In this document: piece by piece, positions 1 through 5,120 of the stretch
Layout of the letters: each line of letters opens with the position of its first letter
Numbering within the stretch: position 1 is the stretch's first letter
Assembly (NCBI GenBank): GCA_039000685.1
Contig: JAWBNW010000035.1
Location: 1-5,120, forward strand
DNA length: 5,120 bases
Source: JAVZGQ01 sp039000685
GTDB taxonomy: Archaea > Aenigmatarchaeota > Aenigmatarchaeia > CG10238-14 > SCSR01
Reading direction: 5' to 3'
Position numbers and translations under genes: made by a program
The notes under the pieces: model-generated
The model's database searches: none
What the model saw: only the letters and a program-made list of their open reading frames with translations
What the model was told of the DNA's origin: nothing

Positions 1-421
1 TGTAGTAATCCTTCATTAAAGCTAAGCACTGCTCAGCATTCAGCACATAAGAGCCACAGCCACACTCAGCTATGTGGAAGCAATAAAGACCATCTTCACA
101 ATAAGGAACTCCTGCTATCAAGCCTCCATGCCCCTTTTCTCCAGTTCTGTAATTTCCATCTATGTCTATTGAAACCTTTTGTTGGCAGAAAGTAACAGCT
201 GCGGACAAATCAGCACAAGCACTTCCTGTGTAAGAAGAACATAAGCTGTTGCACTTGTTTTTTTCTCTATCATAATTGTAAGCTGCTCTGAAGTCATCTA
301 TATTTGGTAAAGACTCCCTCGCAACTGTTGTGGTGAAAAGCCTTATGACAACTAGAGTTACAACTATGAGAATGAACATCGCAAAAACTATCTCTAGTGC
401 ATTTATTCCTTTTTTTCTCAT
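1..421 (-). CDS. Cysteine-rich pilin-like protein, C-terminus cut by window edge
   Basis: The frame is open for 140 codons from an ATG at 421-419 to the left edge, so the C-terminus is missing. The N-terminus MRKKG-INALE followed by about 20 hydrophobic residues (6-30) fits a class III prepilin leader. Cleavage by an archaeal prepilin peptidase would fall after Gly5 and put Glu at mature position +5, as in classical type IV pilins. The rest is predicted to lie outside the membrane. It carries nine cysteines (57, 61, 69, 79, 108, 114, 120, 122, 132), with a Gly/Lys/His turn (GEKGHGG, 94-100) and a dense CEDGLYCFHIAECGC segment (108-122). There is no CxxCH heme motif. It starts 1 nt after the stop of the preceding gene, so it is probably translated in a coupled way. 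The prepilin-like topology is well supported. The role of the Cys-rich domain is unknown; a disulfide-stabilised pilin or minor pilin is the inference. It lacks the C-W-x13-C-Y module of three of its neighbours. Confidence 0.85.
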   Translation of the reverse strand, partial: MRKKGINALEIVFAMFILIVVTLVVIRLFTTTVARESLPNIDDFRAAYNYDREKNKCNSLCSSYTGSACADLSAAVTFCQQKVSIDIDGNYRTGEKGHGGLIAGVPYCEDGLYCFHIAECGCGSYVLNAEQCLALMKDYY

Positions 422-422
422 T

Positions 423-872
423 TTATTGCCCGCAAATTAAAACATCACTATTTTTAATTTCTTTTCTTGTGATATTAATATTTTCACCTGCTTTAAAAGA
501 ATTGCCACAGCAAATAAAGACTGAATGAGTGTTTGTTTCTAGAAATTTACATTCGGTAAGCCTAACCACATTTATTTTTTCGTCAATTTCTTTGGCAGTT
601 CTAGTTATATCTTCAAAAGTAATCTCTTGGGTCAATTGAGATGAGAAATTGTTGCATTGATCGGTCAAAAATCCATACAAAACGGTTTTGAAATTTTCAA
701 AGCTGATCTTGCTGTTGTTATATTGAGAGCATGTGTATCTAACATCTGTGATAACTTTTGGTCTTGGTATTAGCTCTGGTTTAATTAAGCCTGTGATGAA
801 AGCAATAGAAACACAAACCACTACAATTGCTACAGTTATGGCAAACACATATTCTAAAGCTATTCCTTTCAT
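423..872 (-). CDS. Small pilin-like secreted/membrane-anchored protein (149 aa)
   Basis: The protein begins MKG-IALEYVFA and has one hydrophobic helix (about 8-31) followed by a roughly 118-residue extracytoplasmic domain. The K-G junction and the Glu after it resemble a class III prepilin leader, but cutting after Gly3 leaves Glu at +4 rather than the usual +5. There are seven cysteines (20, 48, 73, 108, 121, 122, 147), including an adjacent CC pair and one two residues from the C-terminus. N-x-S/T sequons occur at Asn52, Asn75 and Asn133; archaeal pilins are often N-glycosylated, but use of these sites is a guess. The ATG at 872-870 lies 1 nt past the TGA stop of the preceding gene, so translational coupling is likely. 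The N-terminus closely matches the next gene upstream (MKG-FALEFVF), while the remainder does not obviously match the other small proteins. A pilin or pseudopilin of the linked platform protein is the most likely role; the exact function is unknown. Confidence 0.85.
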   Translation of the reverse strand: MKGIALEYVFAITVAIVVVCVSIAFITGLIKPELIPRPKVITDVRYTCSQYNNSKISFENFKTVLYGFLTDQCNNFSSQLTQEITFEDITRTAKEIDEKINVVRLTECKFLETNTHSVFICCGNSFKAGENINITRKEIKNSDVLICGQ

Positions 873-873
873 C

Positions 874-1278
874 TCAACACTCTATGAAAACTTTTTTCAG
901 TAAATGATTGTAGGAAAAAATTAAGCTTGTTGCTTCTTTATTGCACTTTAAACTGCAATGATCGCTTAATGTGAATTGAGCTGGTGAAAAAGTTCCACTC
1001 ACCACATAGCAAATGCAATCCTTAGCATAATCTTTTAATCCTGTTTTTTGCCAACAAAAACTACAGTACTTTTCAATCACACTTTCCGTTAAAATTGCTT
1101 CACTAGCTTGAATTGTGCTACATTCTTGTTTAGAAGGACACCCCCCAGGCAAATAATCACAAAGATGTAAAGAAGATAGAATTTCATCTTTAAAGTGAAT
1201 TATCAAGCTTATGACCACCAAAATCACCACTATATACAAAAACATCTTGAACACAAACTCTAAGGCAAATCCTTTCAT
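874..1278 (-). CDS. Cysteine-rich pilin-like protein with C-W-x13-C-Y module (134 aa)
   Basis: The N-terminus MKG-FALEFVFKM leads into a hydrophobic helix (about 8-27), giving a very short prepilin-type leader with Glu at +4 after the predicted cut at Gly3. The outer domain is rich in cysteine: ten in 134 residues (40, 47, 53, 72, 75, 88, 90, 108, 112, 134), the last being the C-terminal residue. Cys75-Trp76 and Cys90-Tyr91 form a C-W-x13-C-Y arrangement that recurs with identical spacing in the two genes transcribed just before it. The C-terminal strand (FSYNHLLKKVFIEC) aligns with the YNST-x-K tails of those genes. The ATG at 1278-1276 directly abuts the TAA of the preceding gene, with zero spacing, so coupled translation is expected. 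The extra cysteines beyond the shared pair suggest additional disulfides. A pilin or minor pilin role is inferred from leader and context; no known family could be named from sequence alone. Confidence 0.85.
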   Translation of the reverse strand: MKGFALEFVFKMFLYIVVILVVISLIIHFKDEILSSLHLCDYLPGGCPSKQECSTIQASEAILTESVIEKYCSFCWQKTGLKDYAKDCICYVVSGTFSPAQFTLSDHCSLKCNKEATSLIFSYNHLLKKVFIEC

Positions 1279-1782
1279 TTAAACCACTACAACTAATTTG
1301 CTTGTTGAATTATAAAAAATTCCAATCGATTTTGAAGTTATTATTTCTCCTGCTCTCCATTCCATCAACTGCTTGTAGTTTCCGGGTAATTGAGATTTGA
1401 CGCTAGTTTCATTCACATTTCCATCAATTCTTTTGATCACAATTTCATAGCAGTTTGTATTTTGTCCAACATTTATTTTTCCTGTTCTTTCCCAGCAAGC
1501 CATCACATAGCTAGCTATTTCGAAAGAAATTCTCTCTGGTTCAGAACTTTCTATGTAAACTAGATTTTGAGCAATTGATGGCTTACAAAAAGATGGTAGA
1601 GAAGGTTTAAAAGCTTCCGGCAATGGCAGAAAACCTGCTAGGCCTTGAACCATGGAGCAATAGCCTTCTTTCAAGGCATTTGGTACATTAATTCCAACAA
1701 AAGAAATTAAAACTGTGATTGAAACTATTGCTATCAAGAATAAAGCTATGGTGGATAGAGCTATTCCTCTCATATTCTTCAT
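1279..1782 (-). CDS. Pilin-like protein with C-W-x13-C-Y module
   Basis: The frame is open back to a TTG at 1800-1798. ATG codons at 1782-1780 (giving MKNMRG-IALS) and 1773-1771 (giving MRG-IALS) are better starts; the latter mirrors the MKG leaders of its neighbours. I chose 1782, but no clear ribosome-binding site decides it. The predicted prepilin cut follows R-G. The next residues are IALSTIALFL, with Ser where the neighbours have Glu, then a helix to about residue 30 from this start. The outer domain opens with a Pro-rich stretch (FLPLPEAFKPSLPSFCKP) and has four cysteines. It holds the Cys-Trp (ACWERTG) and Cys-Tyr (NCYEI) pairs with 13 residues between Trp and the second Cys. It ends in a strand with YNSTSK, containing an N-S-T sequon, and a final run of four valines. 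It overlaps nothing and its stop abuts the next gene. Probable pilin or minor pilin; the loss of the acidic residue after the cut may mean a specialised subunit. Confidence 0.82.
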   Translation of the reverse strand: MKNMRGIALSTIALFLIAIVSITVLISFVGINVPNALKEGYCSMVQGLAGFLPLPEAFKPSLPSFCKPSIAQNLVYIESSEPERISFEIASYVMACWERTGKINVGQNTNCYEIVIKRIDGNVNETSVKSQLPGNYKQLMEWRAGEIITSKSIGIFYNSTSKLVVVV

Positions 1783-1805
1783 TTGTTTTTTGTTCAACAA
1801 ATAAG

Positions 1806-2192
1806 TTAGGTTTCAAACAAAATCAGGCTTATCTCTTTTCCTGTTGAATTATATCTGATTTTTATTTGATGGGCGACATTTGGCTCTAAAGAATCAAAAT
1901 AGACTTTTACTTCATCTCCAAAAAAGCTTTCCATCTCGACTTTTGTTATTCTTGTACTAGAATTCACTTTCACCAAATAACAATCATCAGAATAGATGTC
2001 TTGACCAAAATTGTGCTTTGACCAGCAAGAATTTATGCAATTTGATAAAGATCCTAAAATTGAAAATTTTGCACCTGCTATTTCTTCTCTACACTCAGAA
2101 ACAAATTTTCCAGAAAGAGATATGTAAACCATTATTGCCACTATTGGAATTACAATAAATAAAACATATGTTAACATTTTTCCTACTTCCAT
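1806..2192 (-). CDS. Small membrane-anchored protein with C-W-x13-C-Y module, atypical leader
   Basis: The frame is open from a GTG at 2201 that abuts the stop of the platform gene. The ATG at 2192-2190 is preferred because an AGGTG motif sits 6 nt before it. From that start the protein is 128 residues: MEVGKMLTYV, a hydrophobic helix (about 6-26), then an outer domain with four cysteines. It has the same Cys-Trp (SCWSKH) and Cys-Tyr (DCYLV) pairs, 13 residues between Trp and the second Cys, as the next two genes, and a closing IRYNSTGKEISLILFE strand carrying an N-S-T sequon. Unlike the other small proteins it lacks a clear K/R-G cleavage site followed by an acidic residue. It may stay uncleaved as a membrane anchor, or be processed at Val-Gly-Lys by a variant site. 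It is the first gene after the platform protein, which would suit a minor pilin or assembly accessory. Function is inferred from context only. Confidence 0.8.
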   Translation of the reverse strand: MEVGKMLTYVLFIVIPIVAIMVYISLSGKFVSECREEIAGAKFSILGSLSNCINSCWSKHNFGQDIYSDDCYLVKVNSSTRITKVEMESFFGDEVKVYFDSLEPNVAHQIKIRYNSTGKEISLILFET

Positions 2193-2198
2193 TTTCAA

Positions 2199-2203
2199 CA
2201 CCT
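2199..2203 (-). promoter_or_regulatory. Shine-Dalgarno-like AGGTG deciding the start of the 1806-2192 gene
   Basis: On the minus strand AGGTG matches the core of the archaeal GGAGGTGAT consensus. It lies 6 nt (TTGAAA) before the ATG at 2192. It overlaps the TAG stop of the platform gene and includes the alternative GTG start, so the GTG is more likely part of the binding site than the initiator. It is the best ribosome-binding site in the window; other junctions show only weak or no matches. Confidence 0.5.
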
Positions 2204-4316
2204 AAGCTTGAGCAATTGTTGTTCTTAGCCCCCAGAAGACAGCAAGGGCAAGCACGTTGACTAAGCCATATATTGCTATCGCTCTTATGAGATTTTGAGA
2301 AATTTCCCAATCTCTTGCTGTCTTGTCAAAACCACTCTCTATCCCGCTCAAAAGAAGGGAAAATAAAGTTACTGCTTCAACGGTGTAAATTCCTATGGCT
2401 GCTTGAAGGACTGTCAAAGGCATGATGTTCTCAAAGCCTCCCACTAAAATGTCTATGAAGGATTTTGCTCCTTGGCCAGCTCCTCCCGGAAGGAGAGAAG
2501 TCCCGAGCATTTTTTCTATCTCTCCTAGTTTTTCAGCCAGTATTCTCAACATCTCCAGAATGAATATCGCCAAAGCACCAACAATTCCAGTAATCATCGG
2601 GATTATAAAACTTGCTTGTAGTTTGAGTGAAGATCTTGTCTCTTCAAGCAGCTCTCTAATCTTGGCTTCAATCACATAAATATTCTCTAAATATCCTGCT
2701 ATGGTTTTTGCTATCGTGCCAAGGAGTACTGCACTTTTCTCTGACGCATCAGCAAGTATTTTCATTATTTCGTCGATGAGAACTGAAGGATAAAACCTAA
2801 GAATTCCCTGCTGCTTGTCAAAAAGAGCCCTCTTAAAGGTCATGCCAAAATTCTTTATGTTAAGGTAAAGGCTGTGGAAGAAGGAATAGGTTGGTCTCTT
2901 TTGCATTCCAAGTTTTTCGTATTCATCCAAAGTCTTCTCTATTCCAACCTCTATTGGGTAGCCTTCTGAGAGGTAATTGCCCAAGGAGAAGAGGCCAAGT
3001 TTGAATTCCTCTTCTATGTTTTTAATCTCATTCCTTATTTTAATCCTTTGGAAGCTTCTTAAGTAGAAGTAAAGAATGCTCATGGTAGCAAAGCCCGCTG
3101 TTATAGAAAAGGTAGCAAAAAGGTTTTCTGGACTCATCTTGGCCTCGTTCATAAGAACACATTTCTTTGGAGAAATTGCTGTAGAGCAACCTAGCCTCGA
3201 GGTCAAGTCTGGTGGGGGATAATTCAAGTTTATCATAAGATCAACAAAATGAAAAATTCCAGGCAACATCACCAAAAAACCTACGAGAATTGACAAGATG
3301 ATTATAGGCATCCAGAGCCTTGTCTTGCCTATCTTGATTTCAAAGTAGTTCTCTGGGGGTAATTTTGGGTGCTTGCTGATATCTGGAACCATAAAGGCTC
3401 CAGGCCTTTTTTGCAAAATCCTGTTGATAAAAAAGTAGTTGAAGAGAGGTAAGATAAACACATAGCCCAAGATGAGCTGGGGTGTGCTAACTTGCTGATG
3501 AAGGAAAATTGAGAGCATGGGAAACATTATTAGTCCCATTACAGGCAAGAGCAAACCCATCACATGTAAAAGCATTATAGGTGATGCTATTTCTTCAGCA
3601 TATCTCTTCATCTTTCCATGAGTTGATTCTAGGATGAAATTTAGAGCTTTTTTCAAAATTTCTTCTCTTCCTTTTTCTGTTGGCTCAATCAGCACACCAT
3701 AAATCAAGCTTAAAGCTCGGACAAAATCTTCATTCCACCAAACCCATTTTTGGGTGTATTGGCCCAAAGCTTCTTCGACTGTTCTGTATTTTCCAATATG
3801 CAAGTCCCACATAGCCTTTTTTATGTCTTCTGTTATCGGGCCTTTTGAATGCTGAACGGCAAAGTTGACTGCACCTTCCAGGCTTGGATTAAGCTTGAGA
3901 TATATTGCCATGTATAGAATGATTTTTATGGCTTCATCACCTGCTTGAACTTTAGTTACACTTGCCTGAAAAGAAGGGTAGGTGAAGATATACCAAGCTA
4001 AAGCAAGCGGGATGAGAAGCGTGAAGATACTCGTGGAAGCATCGTTAATAAACAAAACCAACGGCAAAAGTATGATTGTTGAAATTAAAAATACTAAAAT
4101 GGTTGCAGAAAGAACTCCTGGTGGTGAAACATTAAGAGAAGAAAAAACTATGTCAAACTTAAGCTTTTCTTCCATTGATTTTGGAGGTTTTATTTTTAAG
4201 CTCTCAGCAAACTTACAAATCTTTTCATACCAACTTCTTGGCTCTCTTGCCTTTTGTTCTTGAAGGAGAAACTCAAGGTATTCTTTTGAAATTCCTTTTC
4301 TAAACTTTTCTTCCAT
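2202..4316 (-). CDS. Archaeal pilus/archaellum platform protein, type II secretion F family (TadC/FlaJ/ArlJ-like)
   Basis: This 704-residue polytopic protein is the likely inner-membrane platform of a type IV pilus-like machine, the part that binds the assembly ATPase and passes subunits into the filament. By eye it has about nine membrane helices (near 68-90, 97-113, 245-272, 280-298, 335-357, 402-418, 569-592, 632-655, 678-697). They frame two cytoplasmic helical regions typical of duplicated T2SSF domains: residues about 120-240 (GDEAIKIILYMAIYLKLNPSLE onward) and about 430-565 (EEEFKLGLFSLGNYLSEGYPIE onward). A charged cytoplasmic N-terminus (1-66) precedes the first helix. The length and the extra C-terminal helices make it longer than a typical bacterial TadC. 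Only three cysteines occur; two (377, 386) fall in the predicted outer loop 358-401. The ATG at 4316 is 25 nt past the upstream gene, and no strong ribosome-binding site is visible. The TAG stop abuts the first small-protein gene. The family call is firm. The choice between pilus, archaellum and secretion roles is open because no ATPase or archaellin is in view. Confidence 0.9.
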   Translation of the reverse strand: MEEKFRKGISKEYLEFLLQEQKAREPRSWYEKICKFAESLKIKPPKSMEEKLKFDIVFSSLNVSPPGVLSATILVFLISTIILLPLVLFINDASTSIFTLLIPLALAWYIFTYPSFQASVTKVQAGDEAIKIILYMAIYLKLNPSLEGAVNFAVQHSKGPITEDIKKAMWDLHIGKYRTVEEALGQYTQKWVWWNEDFVRALSLIYGVLIEPTEKGREEILKKALNFILESTHGKMKRYAEEIASPIMLLHVMGLLLPVMGLIMFPMLSIFLHQQVSTPQLILGYVFILPLFNYFFINRILQKRPGAFMVPDISKHPKLPPENYFEIKIGKTRLWMPIIILSILVGFLVMLPGIFHFVDLMINLNYPPPDLTSRLGCSTAISPKKCVLMNEAKMSPENLFATFSITAGFATMSILYFYLRSFQRIKIRNEIKNIEEEFKLGLFSLGNYLSEGYPIEVGIEKTLDEYEKLGMQKRPTYSFFHSLYLNIKNFGMTFKRALFDKQQGILRFYPSVLIDEIMKILADASEKSAVLLGTIAKTIAGYLENIYVIEAKIRELLEETRSSLKLQASFIIPMITGIVGALAIFILEMLRILAEKLGEIEKMLGTSLLPGGAGQGAKSFIDILVGGFENIMPLTVLQAAIGIYTVEAVTLFSLLLSGIESGFDKTARDWEISQNLIRAIAIYGLVNVLALAVFWGLRTTIAQA

Positions 4317-4324
4317 AATCTAAT

Positions 4325-4346
4325 TTTAATTTCTGGAGAAATTAAA
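4325..4346 (-). repeat. Intergenic inverted repeat, 10-bp arms around a 2-nt centre
   Basis: The arms TTTAATTTCT and AGAAATTAAA pair perfectly around a central GG (CC on the transcribed strand). The repeat overlaps the TAA stop of the upstream membrane-protein gene and ends 8 nt before the ATG of the platform gene. Nine of the ten pairs are A-T. No T-run follows on the minus strand, so it is not a standard terminator. It could be an mRNA processing or attenuation hairpin, or a dimeric regulator site. It could also be chance in AT-rich DNA, though a full 10-bp match in a 25-nt gap is notable. Confidence 0.6.
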
Positions 4347-5120
4347 CACTCTTTTCCAGCTCTTTGACAGCTTGTTTTATATAGCTTTGGGCTACATTCA
4401 CTTCATTTTGTTGTGTAGCTTGTGCCAAAAGTCCGCTTACCGTAGTAGGTAATACATCCATAAAACGTTGGTTAATGGAAGGGACTTGGCTCTTAATTGT
4501 ATTTAGATCTGCATTTTGTAAGATCCCGATTTCACTTAGAGCGTCCTTTAACCTTTGTTTACGCGAGTCTACTAATTTTTTTAATGCTATCTCTTCTCTT
4601 GTGACAATACTAGCGCCCTTAAAGAAGAGGCCAATAACAAAAATTGCTGTGAATATAACAACAGACCAAACACCCATGAAGCCAAAAAGTATCCAAACTA
4701 TCTTTACAAACCATCCTAAGGGAATTGTCATGAATGCTATTATAAGGGCAAGAATTCTATTCACTCTTCCCAATCCTTCAAAAATCTTGAGTGAAGTCAA
4801 GAAAGCCCAAACAAGGGTGTAAATTGCAGCAAAAGGTAAGATGAAAAGATAAATTATCGCTGGTACATAACCCCATTCTCTTGGTAAACCTATGAACTGT
4901 AAGGCATCTTTGGCCGCTTCTGGTAGTGACTGGTATTTAAAACTCTCTGGGACTTCCATGTATTGTGGGAAAGGAACAAACTGTGGAATTATGAATAGAA
5001 GAACTATCAGAATGAGGAAAAATATAACACCTATTGGTAACCCACCCCTAGGTTTTGGTAATACTCCCCCTATTGCAAGCAAGCTAAGAACGAAGAGAAG
5101 AACAAAAATCACTCCGACAA
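4342..5120 (-). CDS. Five-helix membrane protein of unknown family, 5' end possibly beyond window
   Basis: The frame runs from the right edge to a TAA at 4344-4342. The first in-window start is a GTG at 5112-5110, giving 256 residues. The codons before it (Val-Gly) are also open and hydrophobic, and GGA sits immediately against the GTG with no room for a ribosome-binding spacer, so the real start may lie outside. Numbered from the GTG, hydrophobic helices lie near 2-18, 26-48, 83-108, 118-138 and 139-165. A Pro/Gly-rich turn (LPKPRGGLP) separates the first two, and a short outer or inner loop (49-82) follows the second. Residues 170-256 form a charged, probably helical soluble tail ending KQAVKELEKSV. 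No catalytic motif is recognisable. It directly precedes the platform gene with the same orientation and a 25-nt gap, so a role as an accessory of the pilus-like machine is plausible but rests on position alone. Confidence 0.8.
   Translation of the reverse strand, partial: VGVIFVLLFVLSLLAIGGVLPKPRGGLPIGVIFFLILIVLLFIIPQFVPFPQYMEVPESFKYQSLPEAAKDALQFIGLPREWGYVPAIIYLFILPFAAIYTLVWAFLTSLKIFEGLGRVNRILALIIAFMTIPLGWFVKIVWILFGFMGVWSVVIFTAIFVIGLFFKGASIVTREEIALKKLVDSRKQRLKDALSEIGILQNADLNTIKSQVPSINQRFMDVLPTTVSGLLAQATQQNEVNVAQSYIKQAVKELEKSV

Noticed and set aside
1..421. Cytochrome c-like reading of the cysteine-rich protein
   Set aside because: There is no CxxCH motif; the cysteine/histidine spacing (CFHI, HIAEC) does not fit heme attachment.
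1798..1800. TTG as the start of the 1279-1782 gene
   Set aside because: It would add a charged Leu-Asn-Lys-Lys-Gln extension with no ribosome-binding site, while two downstream ATGs give short leaders like those of the neighbours.
1789..1801. 13-bp palindrome (TTTGTT-C-AACAAA) at the upstream edge of the 1279-1782 gene
   Set aside because: A one-base centre cannot form an RNA hairpin at full length, and 6-bp A/T-rich arms are expected by chance in such DNA.
2095..2310. Open frame of 71 codons on the minus strand across the platform/small-protein junction
   Set aside because: It overlaps both real genes in another frame, has a low-complexity Ser/Asn/Cys composition, and has no support from spacing or a ribosome-binding site.
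2422..2679. Plus-strand open frame of 85 codons
   Set aside because: It is antisense to the second conserved domain and the C-terminal helices of the platform protein and looks like a shadow of that gene.
3982..4263. Plus-strand open frame of 93 codons
   Set aside because: It is antisense to the N-terminal part of the platform gene, with no recognisable domain or start signal.
4475..4822. Plus-strand open frame of 115 codons
   Set aside because: It lies antisense within the five-helix membrane protein gene, whose hydrophobic pattern is clearly the coding one.

Overview
The window is an AT-rich stretch of what looks like an archaeal genome. All seven supported genes lie on the minus strand, packed end to end as one apparent operon that runs from the right edge to the left. 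The archaeal call is an inference. It rests on a long FlaJ/ArlJ/TadC-type platform protein followed by a string of small proteins with very short class III (prepilin-like) leaders of the form M-K-G or M-R-G followed by a hydrophobic helix. Small-genome archaea (DPANN-type) often carry loci like this, but no marker gene here fixes the lineage. TAA, TAG and TGA all serve as stops, so the code appears standard.

In transcription order, a five-helix membrane protein of unknown family (4342 to the right edge) comes first. Its 5' end may lie outside the window. After a 25-nt gap holding a 22-bp near-perfect inverted repeat comes a 704-residue platform protein with two type II secretion F domains (2202-4316). 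Five small secreted or membrane-anchored proteins follow: 1806-2192, 1279-1782, 874-1278, 423-872 and 1-421, the last cut off by the left edge. Their junctions have spacings of 0 to about 23 nt, which suggests co-transcription and translational coupling.

The likely joint role is a type IV pilus-like surface structure or secretion apparatus. The platform protein would sit in the membrane and work with an ATPase not present in the window. The small proteins would be its pilins or minor pilins. They resemble each other mainly in the N-terminal leader and helix, and in unusually many cysteines. Three consecutive ones (1806-2192, 1279-1782 and 874-1278) share an exact C-W-x13-C-Y spacing and a Tyr-Asn-containing C-terminal strand, so they look like diverged copies of one domain.

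No RNA genes, CRISPR arrays, insertion sequences, terminators or convincing promoters were found. There is no gene-free stretch longer than about 25 bases.
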